The position numbers and the translations under genes were made by a program. From contig CAVVIK010000002.1 of assembly GCA_963748315.1 (NCBI GenBank), positions 1 through 64,000 of the forward strand: 64,000 bases of DNA, read 5' to 3'. The notes under the pieces were generated by a model that saw only the letters and a program-made list of their open reading frames with translations, made no database searches and was not told the origin of the DNA. This DNA comes from DASPHG01 sp963748315. GTDB lineage: Bacteria; Actinomycetota; Thermoleophilia; Solirubrobacterales; Thermoleophilaceae. Shown here one piece after another: positions 56,820 through 64,000 of this stretch. Within the stretch, counting starts at the first letter, position 1; the number at the start of each line of letters is the position of its first letter.

Positions 56820-57988
56820 TCTCGCTCCTCTCGAAATCCACCCGCAGCGCGCCGTCCTCGAAGTGCGCGCCCGCCGGACGGTAGCCCGACATCGCGGTCG
56901 GCAGCATGATCGTGCGCTTCTGGCCGCCGACGCGCACGATCACCTCGAGGCCGACTTTCTTCAACTCGATGTCGCCCTTCTGCACGAACGGCAGCGGCAG
57001 CCTCAGCGTCGCATGTCCGTTCTCGCTCTGCAGCTCCTGCGTGAGCTCCTCGTGCAGCACGGCGCCCGGGTCGGCCTGCTCGAAGACCTCCGCGCCCAGG
57101 CGGTCGAGCATCTCCGGGCCGATCACCTCCTGCTCGAAGAACGGCGCGGTCAGGATCGGCACGGGGGAGAACGCCGACTGCACGAGCTCCATTTGCTCGC
57201 GCTGGTGCTCGCGCCATGAGGCGAAGAAGCCGTTCATGTCCGGGAAGACGCGGTTCACGACGACGGCGTCCGTGAGATAGCCGTACAGGTTCAGGTACGT
57301 GAAGGTCCGCATCGACTCCTTGACGACCATGCGGTCCGGGTTCATCACGAGGCGGATCGACGTGTGGCTGCGGTCGCGGAGGATCTCGTGCATCGCAACG
57401 AGATTGCGTACGAGCCGCTCGACGTCGTCGTAGACCGCATCGCTGGGCAGCGACACATCGAGGAGCGTGCGCGCCAGCGGGCGCGCGGCCGACATCACGC
57501 GCCGCTCCCACGGGAAGACCTTCTCCAGCCACCAGCTGGCGACGTCGGGGAACGACAGGAGCCGGAGCGTCTCGCCGGTCGGGGCGCAGTCGACGATGAT
57601 CGCGTCGTACTCGCCAGACTCGTGATGCGCCTTGATCTGAAGCAGCGAGAAGAGCTCGTCCATCCCGGGCGGGACGGTCAGCTCGTCCGCGGAGATCGGG
57701 TCGACGCCGCGGTCGGCGAGCAGCTCGCCGAGCCAGTCCTGGACTGCCTCCCAATGGCGCTCCATCTCGTCCTGCGCCTGCACCTCCTGGCCCCAGAGCA
57801 GCGTCCCGCACGGCGTCGGGACGCCGGCGAGCTCGTGTCTCGAGCGAGTCCGAGAGGCTGTGCGCCGGGTCAGTCGAGATCACGATCGTGCGCATGCCCG
57901 CCGCGGCGCAGCGGCGCGCCGTGGCGGCGGCGACGCTCGTCTTGCCGACCCCGCCCTTGCCCGTGTAGAGAATGGTCCTGGGCGCCAT
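56785..57988 (-). CDS. ArsA/GET3-family ATPase, frameshifted
   Basis: About 400 residues, cytoplasmic deviant-Walker ATPase. P-loop ILYTGKGGVGKTSVAAATAR, switch I region VISTDPAHSLSDSL, then after a shift near 57836-57845 ELAGVPTPCGTLLWGQEVQA, switch II DAIIVDCAPTGETLRLLSFP, and a helical insertion followed by the A-loop-like DAVVVNRVFPD. The C-terminal beta-rich part (LELKKVGLEVIVRVGGQKRT-like, ATLRLPLPFVQKGDIELKKV) resembles the HSP20-like domain of bacterial ArsA homologues. The task may be membrane-protein targeting or metalloid efflux; no arsB is nearby. ATG has TACGAT 9 nt upstream. Confidence 0.86.
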
Positions 57989-57997
57989 CAGAGCGCC

Positions 57998-58003
57998 ATC
58001 GTA
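57998..58003 (-). promoter_or_regulatory. leaderless -10 box (TACGAT) of the ArsA-like gene
   Basis: Minus-strand TACGAT ends 9 nt before the ATG at 57988. Confidence 0.45.
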
Positions 58004-58008
58004 CGGCC

Positions 58009-59457
58009 CTAGGACCCGTCGCGGACCGTGATGGTGCCGCTCTCGGAGCCGTGTGCGCCGTTGAACGAGTCCGCTGCGAGCGTCGCGACGTAGTCGCCGG
58101 GGCGGGCCGGCGTCCACGAGAACGCGTGCGTGCCATACGGGACGGACGCCGAGGCGGAGTAGACGACGTTTCCGTTACGGCTCAGCGTGAGGCGGACGGT
58201 CGATTGCTTCGAGACGGTGAAACGGACGTACTGGAGGTTGTCCTCGGTGAGTCGCGACGTGTGCAGCTCGAGCCGCGGCGACTCGGTCAGGTAGCCCTCG
58301 AACCGCTCCGCTGCGCTGCAGTAGACGCCCGGGCCGAGTTTCTCGCACAAGTTGCCGAGGAAGTCGGTGGCGAGCTGGTGGTACTCGAGCGTCGCCTCCC
58401 TGCCGGCCAGCGAGTAGAGCGTCCACGCGCCGGTGTCGTAGTCCGGCAGCTCGGCTCGCAGCGACTGCTCGCCCTTCTCGAACAGCCTCATCGCCCGCTC
58501 GTGCTCGGCGATGGTCGCGTAGTCGTACAGGCCGTTCAGGCTCTGCGCGAAGGCGTTCAGCACCCGCAGCCCGCGCGAGAACGAATAGATCAGGTAGTGG
58601 TTGCCGCCGTCGCGCCCGCGCACGCGTACACCGAGCGGCGCACGCGTCGAGAACGCGCGGATGCCGCGCCGGGCCACTCTCAGGTACGACGGCTCCGCGA
58701 GCAGCTCCGACGCACGCGACAGCGCCTGGATGGCGGTGCCCTGGGCCATCGCGCTCATCCACGGCGGGGACCCGCCTCCGAACGGGAACCAGTACTCCCA
58801 GGTCGTGAAGCGCCCGCGGCGGGACGCGATTTCGACGAGCTCGTCGAGCAGCGTCCGGAGGCGCTGCTCGCGCTCGCCGCGCCACAGCCCATTCGCCATT
58901 CCGAAGTTGGCGAGCGGCTGGATCTGGAGCCCGTAGCCGGGGTAGTACTGGAAGATCAGCTCGCTGTCGCCGAACGAGACGCGCTGGCCGCTCGCGGGGT
59001 AAGGCCGGTCGGGCCAGTACTCGGTGTTGCGCTCGAGCTGCAGGAACAGCGCGGGCATGCGGCTCGCATCGAGCTGGCCCGCGCGCGCGATCCCCTTGAG
59101 GATCTCGATCACTGCGCTGAGCTGCGTCCGGCGTGGCCCCGAGAGGTCGGCTCGTGTGCGTAGCGCCCGCCGGTACATGCGCCGCCACTCGCGCCGCTCT
59201 TCCGCCGTGATGTGGCCCGCCTCGAGCGCGTCAGCGAGCGCCTTACGGACGGTGAGCCCCGCGGCTGCACGCGCCGCCGGGGCGGGAGCCGGCGCGGGGC
59301 CGCCCGGTGGCGCAAGGTCCGTCTGCGCCCGCGGCGGTAGATACGGGTCGTCGCGCAGCACGGTGCGGTCCTGCCTCACCTCGAGCACGGGCGCGGCGGC
59401 GGCCGGCGCGGCGAAGACCGCCGCGGCCACCGCGACTGCCGCTACAGGTAGCCGCAT
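58009..59457 (-). CDS. secreted D-glucuronyl C5-epimerase-like protein with C-terminal Ig-like domain
   Basis: 482 residues. Signal peptide LPVAAVAVAAAVFAAPAAAA, then a helical part with ALFLQLERNTEYW, the C5-epimerase core FQYYPGYGLQIQPLANFGMA, TTWEYWFPFGGGSPPWMSAM, YLIYSFSRGLRVLNAFAQSL and YDTGAWTLYSLAGREATLEY. These match the C-terminal catalytic domain of glucuronyl C5-epimerases, which flip GlcA to IdoA in acidic glycans. A beta-rich end (RFTVSKQSTVRLTLSRNGNV, AFSWTPARPGDYVATLAADS) is a bacterial Ig-like module. It probably acts on a surface polysaccharide; substrate unknown. Confidence 0.8.
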   Translation of the reverse strand: MRLPVAAVAVAAAVFAAPAAAAPVLEVRQDRTVLRDDPYLPPRAQTDLAPPGGPAPAPAPAARAAAGLTVRKALADALEAGHITAEERREWRRMYRRALRTRADLSGPRRTQLSAVIEILKGIARAGQLDASRMPALFLQLERNTEYWPDRPYPASGQRVSFGDSELIFQYYPGYGLQIQPLANFGMANGLWRGEREQRLRTLLDELVEIASRRGRFTTWEYWFPFGGGSPPWMSAMAQGTAIQALSRASELLAEPSYLRVARRGIRAFSTRAPLGVRVRGRDGGNHYLIYSFSRGLRVLNAFAQSLNGLYDYATIAEHERAMRLFEKGEQSLRAELPDYDTGAWTLYSLAGREATLEYHQLATDFLGNLCEKLGPGVYCSAAERFEGYLTESPRLELHTSRLTEDNLQYVRFTVSKQSTVRLTLSRNGNVVYSASASVPYGTHAFSWTPARPGDYVATLAADSFNGAHGSESGTITVRDGS

Positions 59458-60686
59458 CGCCTGCCGCTTCCGGGGTTGCCTGGTGGCGGAGGCCCGCCGC
59501 GCTCCCTCGAGTAGCGCGCGAACCGCCGGGCCGTGCGGCAGTAGACGCGCGCCCCGGTTCGGTCGCACAGGTTCTCGAGGAACCCGGTCACGAGCACGTG
59601 GTAGTCCCACGTGGACAGGTTCTTGTTCGGGAGCGCGTAGTAGGACCAGTTGCCGGTGTCATAGCGCGGTGTCTCCCGGCGTGCCCGTCGGTCGCCGGCA
59701 TGAAACAGCCTTCGGGCGCGGCGGTCGTCGCTCAGCTTCGCGTAGTCGTACAGCCCCGTAATCGCCTGCAAGAAGGCGTTCAGCACGCGCAGCCCCGGCG
59801 CGAACGAGTAGAGGAGGTAGTGCGCTCCGCGGCCCGACTCGAGGCGCACACCGAGCGGCGGCGGCTTCCGGAATATCGGCAGCGCTTTCCTCGCCGCGGT
59901 CATGAACCGCGGCTCGCCGAAGAAGATGGCTCCGCGCGCGAGCGCCTGCATCCCGGTCGCCGTTGCCATCCCGCTGGCCCAAGGCGGGGACCCGCCTCCG
60001 AACGGGAACCAGTACTCCCACGCTTTGAAGCCCGCGCGTCGCGACGACACCCGCAGCATCGACTCGAGCAGCGCGCGGAGCATCTTGCGCCTGCAGTCGC
60101 CCGGGCGCTCCTGGCACTCGGTCCAGAGCCCGTTCGCCTTCCCGAAGTTCCCGAGCGGCTGGATCTGGAGGCCGTAGCCGGCGTAGTGCTGCAGCTGTAG
60201 GGGGTCCTTCCCGAACGAGACCCGCTCGCCGAGCCGGATGTCCGGCTCCTTCTCCCAGAACTCGACGTTGCGCTCGAGCTGCAGGAAGAGCGCCGGCATG
60301 CGGCTCGCATCGAGGCTTCCGCGGGCCGCGATCGCGCTCATGATTCCCAGCACGCGGCCGACCTGGGAGCGGCAGCGACGGCCGACGTCGCCCCGGTCGT
60401 ACAGCCTGTGCGCGTCGTTCAGGATGCGCGTGAACCGACGCTGCTGGTGGTCGCCGATGCTGCCCTTCGCGGCCGCGCGCTCCACCGCCTGCTTGATGAG
60501 CCCCTGGGCCGCGTCTCGCGCGCTCGGTGGCAGCGGATCGGGCGCCAGCGGCTGGGGATCCGGCGTCAGATACGGGTCCCACCGCTCGTGCACCTGCCCG
60601 TCCTCCACCACCAGCGCGCGCTCGCCCGCGAGGGCGGTCGGCGCGGCCACTAGCAGCGCGATTGCGGCGATCAGCGGAACGAGCAT
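59442..60686 (-). CDS. secreted D-glucuronyl C5-epimerase-like protein, shorter paralogue
   Basis: 414 residues, same core as the next gene downstream: signal peptide LVPLIAAIALLVAAPTALAG, ALFLQLERNVEFW, LQHYAGYGLQIQPLGNFGKA, KAWEYWFPFGGGSPPWASGM, YLLYSFAPGLRVLNAFLQAI, YDTGNWSYYALPNKNLSTWD. It lacks the Ig-like end and stops after a Pro/Gly-rich tail (RERGGPPPPGNPGSGRRCGY). The two genes overlap by 16 nt and are likely a tandem duplication, expressed together. Confidence 0.8.
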   Translation of the reverse strand: MLVPLIAAIALLVAAPTALAGERALVVEDGQVHERWDPYLTPDPQPLAPDPLPPSARDAAQGLIKQAVERAAAKGSIGDHQQRRFTRILNDAHRLYDRGDVGRRCRSQVGRVLGIMSAIAARGSLDASRMPALFLQLERNVEFWEKEPDIRLGERVSFGKDPLQLQHYAGYGLQIQPLGNFGKANGLWTECQERPGDCRRKMLRALLESMLRVSSRRAGFKAWEYWFPFGGGSPPWASGMATATGMQALARGAIFFGEPRFMTAARKALPIFRKPPPLGVRLESGRGAHYLLYSFAPGLRVLNAFLQAITGLYDYAKLSDDRRARRLFHAGDRRARRETPRYDTGNWSYYALPNKNLSTWDYHVLVTGFLENLCDRTGARVYCRTARRFARYSRERGGPPPPGNPGSGRRCGYL

Positions 60687-60741
60687 CTCGTCTTCAACGA
60701 TCGACGGCGGGGGTAGTTGCGGGTCCCTATACGCCTCCTAG

Positions 60742-60747
60742 TAGCCT
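60742..60747 (+). promoter_or_regulatory. leaderless -10 box (TAGCCT)
   Basis: TAGCCT lies 7 nt before the GTG at 60755; TTGCGG (60717-60722) at 19 nt spacing could be a -35. Confidence 0.45.
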
Positions 60748-60754
60748 GCCCGCC

Positions 60755-61816
60755 GTGCTCGCCCCGCTTCGACGCTTTGCGGCCGTGCTTCTCCCGGCTC
60801 TCCTGGTCAGCGTGCTGGTCGCGGGCTGCGGTGGCGACGACAGCGAGGAGGTCGCCGACCTCCTCGACAAGGCGTTCCAGACGCCAATCGGCTCGGCTGA
60901 CATGACGCTCGACATCGAGGTCCAGCTCGACGGCGTCGACGAGCTCCAGGACCCGATCGAGGTCAACCTGACCGGGCCGTACGAGTCCGGCGGCGACAAG
61001 CAGATCCCGAGCGTCGATTGGGACATCACCGTGAGCGCCCAGAACCAGAGCTTCAACGCGAACGTGACCTCGACGGGCGACCGCGCGTTCGTGGGATTCC
61101 AGGGAACCAATTACGAGGTCAGCCAGCAGACCGTCGCTGCTCTGAACCAGTCGCTCGCCGCGAACGCGGGCGACGAGGACGGGCAGGACCTCTCCGACTT
61201 CGGCGTGAACGCGCGCGATTGGGTCGTCGACGCGAGCGACGAAGGCGACGAGGACGTCGCCGGCGTCGAGACCACGCACGTCTCGGGCAAGCTCGACGTG
61301 AGCGCGGTGCTCGAGGACCTGAACACGATCGTCCAGGAGGCGGCCAAGCTCGGCGGCCAGGTCGGCCAAGCGGCGCCGCCGGAGCTGACCGACGAGCAGA
61401 AGGGTCAGATCGAGGACGTCGTCGAGGATCCGAGCTTCGACGCATATGTGGGGAACGACGACGACCGCATCCACCGCCTGTCCGCCGACGTCGACTTCGA
61501 GGTCCCGGACGACGCGCAGGAGCAGGCGGGCGGCCTCGAGGGCGGCCGTGTCTCGTTCTCGATCGAGTTCGCGAACGTCGGCTCGCCAGAGCCGATCTCC
61601 GCGCCGGAGGACGCGCGGCCGATCTCGGAGCTGACCCAGCAGATTCAGGGCCTGATCGGCGGGGCGCTCGGCGCGCCGCAGACTGGCGGGAGCGGCACCG
61701 CCGCACCCGAGGAGCCCCAGACCGACGCGGAGAAGCAGAAGGCCTACGAGGAGTGCATAAAGACCGACCCCAACGACGAGTCGGTCAAGTCCTTCTGCGA
61801 AGTGCTTCTCCAGTAG
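60755..61816 (+). CDS. lipoprotein, LolA/LppX-like fold possible
   Basis: 353 residues. Lipoprotein signal AAVLLPALLVSVLVAGC, then an acidic outer domain. VADLLDKAFQTPIGSADMTL, VDWDITVSAQNQSFNANVTS, GDRAFVGFQGTNYEVSQQTV and EDVAGVETTHVSGKLDVSAV suggest an open beta-barrel of the LolA/LppX type that binds lipid. The C-terminus is Pro/Gly/Ala-rich and ends with two Cys (ECIKTDPNDESVKSFCEVLL). GTG start fixed by the -10 box. Confidence 0.72.
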   Translation: MLAPLRRFAAVLLPALLVSVLVAGCGGDDSEEVADLLDKAFQTPIGSADMTLDIEVQLDGVDELQDPIEVNLTGPYESGGDKQIPSVDWDITVSAQNQSFNANVTSTGDRAFVGFQGTNYEVSQQTVAALNQSLAANAGDEDGQDLSDFGVNARDWVVDASDEGDEDVAGVETTHVSGKLDVSAVLEDLNTIVQEAAKLGGQVGQAAPPELTDEQKGQIEDVVEDPSFDAYVGNDDDRIHRLSADVDFEVPDDAQEQAGGLEGGRVSFSIEFANVGSPEPISAPEDARPISELTQQIQGLIGGALGAPQTGGSGTAAPEEPQTDAEKQKAYEECIKTDPNDESVKSFCEVLLQ

Positions 61817-61823
61817 GGGCGGC

Positions 61824-62780
61824 GTGGACCTGAGCAGCGTCGCCCCGTACGCGGCGCTCGCCGTCGCTCTCGTTGTCTTCCTCCTGATCGACCTGCGCTT
61901 CTTCGCGCGCGGGCGCGAGCCGAGCTTCCGGGAGGGCGTCTGGTGGTCGATCGGCTGGCTCGTCGTCAGCCTGCTCGCGGCGCTGATCGTGTGGTGGTTC
62001 GACGACGGCGAGGCGGCGGTGCTCTACACGACCGTCTACCTGATCGAGCGGTCGCTGTCGCTCGACAACCTCTTCGTCTTCATCCTGCTCTTCGCCTACT
62101 TCGCGGTGCCGTACGAGCTGCGCGCGCGGCTGCTCTTCTGGGGCATCGTCTTCGCACTGATCCTGCGCGGCATGGCGATCGGCGGCGGGATCGCGCTGAT
62201 CGAGCAGTTCCACTTCGTCATCTACGTGTTGGGCGTGCTCCTGATCGTGCTGGCGGTCCGCATCTGGCGCGGTGTCGAGGAGAACGTGAACCCGGACCGC
62301 AACCTGATGGTGCGGCTCGTCAGGCGAGTGTTCCCGGTGAGCAGCAGCTACCACGAGCACCACTGGTTCATCCGCGAGGGCGGCACCCGCTACGCCACCC
62401 CGCTGTTCCTCTGCCTGGCCGCGATCGTCTTCGCGGACATCGCGTTCGCCATCGATTCGATCCCGGCCGCGTTCGCCATCACGCAGGACCCGCTCCTGAT
62501 CTGGATGGGGAACGTCTTCGCTCTGCTCGGGCTCCGGGCGCTCTTCGTGCTCGTGGAGGGCCTGATGCGGCGCTTCCGCTACCTCGACGAGACGATCGCC
62601 GTCGTGCTCGGCCTCGTGGGCGTGAAGCTCCTGATCGAGGACCTGGTCCACGTCAGTCCTGGCGCGAGCCTCGGCTTCGTCGCGCTCGCATTCACGATCG
62701 GGATCCTGCTCAGCATTTGGGCGGACCGCCGCCTAGGCGAGGTAGAAGACGATCCCGAGGACGGCGTACAGACTCAGTAG
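61824..62780 (+). CDS. TerC-family integral membrane protein
   Basis: 318 residues and about nine membrane helices. The TerC hallmark TVYLIERSLSLDNLFVFILL, LFWGIVFALILRGMAIGGGI and IVFADIAFAIDSIPAAFAIT carry the acidic residues thought to bind Mn2+ in exporters of this family; DETIAVVLGLVGVKLLIEDL ends the core. Role: metal (Mn) export or tellurite tolerance. It lies 7 nt after the lipoprotein gene. The C-terminal 48 nt overlap the convergent antiporter gene; a neighbouring frame would stop at the CTAG of 62733-62736. Confidence 0.88.
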   Translation: MDLSSVAPYAALAVALVVFLLIDLRFFARGREPSFREGVWWSIGWLVVSLLAALIVWWFDDGEAAVLYTTVYLIERSLSLDNLFVFILLFAYFAVPYELRARLLFWGIVFALILRGMAIGGGIALIEQFHFVIYVLGVLLIVLAVRIWRGVEENVNPDRNLMVRLVRRVFPVSSSYHEHHWFIREGGTRYATPLFLCLAAIVFADIAFAIDSIPAAFAITQDPLLIWMGNVFALLGLRALFVLVEGLMRRFRYLDETIAVVLGLVGVKLLIEDLVHVSPGASLGFVALAFTIGILLSIWADRRLGEVEDDPEDGVQTQ

Positions 62781-63812
62781 CTGAACGCCCTCGAACCAGT
62801 TCGACTCGCCCTCCTGGGTGAGGAAGTTCGCGATCAGCACCGCGAACAGCAGCGCGCCCAGCTCGTACCCGTTGAATACGAGCGGCATCGGGCCGGGGCC
62901 GACGACGTAGGACAGCAGCACCAGGACGGGCGCGACGAACAGCGCGATCTGTGCGCTCGACCCGATCGCAATGTTGACGGCGAGGTCCATCTTGTCCTTC
63001 GCGGCGACGAGCACAGCGACCCAGTGCTCAGCGGCATTGCCGACGATCGCGACCACGAACACGCCGACGAAGAACTCCGACAGGCCGATGTCTTCAGACG
63101 CCTCCGAGATCGACCCGACGAGGATCTCCGACATGACACCCACGAAGACCGCAGCGATCGCGAGGAGGACTACGGCCTTGCGGACCGACCAGCCGCCCTC
63201 CTCGTCGTGCTCCTCCTCGTACGGGTTGAAGACCCTGCGGTGCGTCTTCATCGAGAACAGGAGGCCCGAGAAGTAGCTCAGCATCAGGATGATCGCCACG
63301 CCCATCGAGAGGTCCTCGACCTCGCTGCCGAATGGGTGCCGCTCCTCGCCCACGGCCGGCAGGCTGCCGCCGTGGATCAGCTGGAACACGGCCGGCAGGA
63401 TCAGGGCCGCGAGCGCGAGCAAGAGCATCGCCGACTGCGCGTTCGCGGCTGTGCGGTTGAACGTCTGCGTGTCGCGGTTCCACCCGCCGACGAGCATCGC
63501 GGCCCCGAGCACGAGCAGAACGTTCCCGATGATCGAGCCGACGATCGAGGCCTTCACGACCTCGTGCAGACCTTCCTTGAGAGCGAAGAAGGCGATGATC
63601 AACTCGGGCGCGTTTCCGAACGTCACGTTCAGGAAGCCCCCGATGCCGGGCCCCGTCCGCTCGGCTATCTCCTCCGTAGCGGTCCCCATCACCGCCGCCG
63701 TGGGGATCACGCCGAGCGCGGCCGCCGTGAACACCAAGACCGGCGAGGCGTGCGCGAGCTCGAGCGCGATCGCCGCCGGGATGAATACGCCTAGGTAATA
63801 AACGGGCCGCAC
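62733..63812 (-). CDS. calcium/proton antiporter (CaCA family, Cax type)
   Basis: 359 residues, about eleven membrane helices in two halves. Each half has its alpha repeat: NVTFGNAPELIIAFFALKEG with SIVGSIIGNVLLVLGAAMLV, and VAIVGNAAEHWVAVLVAAKD with NIAIGSSAQIALFVAPVLVL. An acidic loop between halves (FNPYEEEHDEEGGW) is typical. It exchanges Ca2+ for H+ across the membrane. GTG start; TAGGGT lies 12 nt upstream, partly in the stop of the gene before. Confidence 0.93.
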   Translation of the reverse strand: MRPVYYLGVFIPAAIALELAHASPVLVFTAAALGVIPTAAVMGTATEEIAERTGPGIGGFLNVTFGNAPELIIAFFALKEGLHEVVKASIVGSIIGNVLLVLGAAMLVGGWNRDTQTFNRTAANAQSAMLLLALAALILPAVFQLIHGGSLPAVGEERHPFGSEVEDLSMGVAIILMLSYFSGLLFSMKTHRRVFNPYEEEHDEEGGWSVRKAVVLLAIAAVFVGVMSEILVGSISEASEDIGLSEFFVGVFVVAIVGNAAEHWVAVLVAAKDKMDLAVNIAIGSSAQIALFVAPVLVLLSYVVGPGPMPLVFNGYELGALLFAVLIANFLTQEGESNWFEGVQLLSLYAVLGIVFYLA

Positions 63813-63827
63813 GTTCGGCCCGGCACC

Positions 63828-64000
63828 CTAGTCGTCGGCTTCGTCGTACTCCTCGTCGGGCTCGAGGTCGTCCTCTTCCTCGTCGTCCTCGTCGAAGCCG
63901 AGGTCCTCGTCGTCATCATCCGAGAGGGCCCGGCGGCCGTCGCCGCCGTGGTAGGTCGATTGGAAGTTCTCGAGGAGTTCGTCGCGCTGCGACTCGTCCA
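63828..64000 (-). CDS. acidic protein, C-terminal part only
   Basis: The last 56 residues of a gene entering from the right: DESQRDELLENFQSTYHGGD, then ALSDDDDEDLGFDEDDEEED and a similar Asp/Glu-rich end, TAG at 63828-63830. Too little remains to name it. The gene is upstream of and on the same strand as the antiporter. Confidence 0.6.
   Translation of the reverse strand, partial: DESQRDELLENFQSTYHGGDGRRALSDDDDEDLGFDEDDEEEDDLEPDEEYDEADD

Noticed and set aside
61824..61830. Manganese (yybP-ykoY) riboswitch before the TerC gene
   Set aside because: Only 7 nt separate it from the lipoprotein gene, which leaves no room for the aptamer.

Overview
The window is high-GC DNA coding on both strands, with GTG and TTG starts common and many start/stop overlaps (ATGA, GTGA, TTGA, TGATG). 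Gene content points to a deep-branching actinobacterium of the Thermoleophilia / Solirubrobacterales type: an mIHF-like nucleoid protein, PucR- and TetR-type regulators, a YrbE-Mce-MMPL lipid import operon, an alpha-type glutamine synthetase, secreted proteins with Arg-rich C-terminal tails, and many small genes with a TANNNT hexamer 6-9 nt before the start codon, as expected for leaderless transcripts. This taxonomic reading is inference; no rRNA or tRNA gene was seen. About twenty genes, including pyk and an acyl-CoA dehydrogenase, carry a single-base frameshift inside otherwise conserved sequence. This is far more likely uncorrected consensus error than biology, so I annotate each as one gene and flag the break.

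Layout. 1-6.3 kb: start of metH, a secreted subtilase, then a nitrogen block amt-glnB-glnA-pucR. 6.3-9.4 kb: small conserved genes, a molybdopterin oxidoreductase and a lipoprotein. 9.5-24.6 kb: one long operon of two YrbE permeases, an ATPase with a Pro/Glu-rich N-terminus, six Mce proteins, an MMPL/RND transporter and a membrane-anchored thioredoxin-fold protein. 24.6-29.6 kb: B3/B4-domain protein, small membrane proteins, glyoxalase, mIHF, pyruvate kinase. 29.6-32.2 kb: a divergent pair encoding a serine-palmitoyltransferase-like enzyme and a GNAT acyltransferase, a possible ceramide module. 32.2-38 kb: AlkA-type glycosylase, a TPP-riboswitch-controlled thiamine-precursor ABC transporter and Lon. 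38-44.4 kb: two tandem secreted radical-copper oxidases, one with eight Ig-like repeats. 44.5-46.7 kb: VWA/MoxR pair. 47-50.3 kb: YceI / FMN reductase / TetR / GNAT / peroxiredoxin operon and a lone receiver protein. 50.3-54.7 kb: citrate synthase, acyl-CoA dehydrogenase, MFS transporter, STAS protein. 54.7-58 kb: small genes, EVE-domain protein, ArsA-like ATPase. 58-60.7 kb: two tandem D-glucuronyl C5-epimerase-like secreted proteins. 60.7-64 kb: lipoprotein, TerC, Ca2+/H+ antiporter and an acidic partial gene.

Points most worth following: the SPT/GNAT pair; PII lacking the modifiable Tyr51; the clear TPP riboswitch; the leaderless promoter signature, with two -10 boxes overlapping back to back at 56302-56311; and repeated tail-to-tail gene pairs whose two TAG stops share one CTAG. 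No CRISPR array, insertion sequence, prophage or origin was seen.
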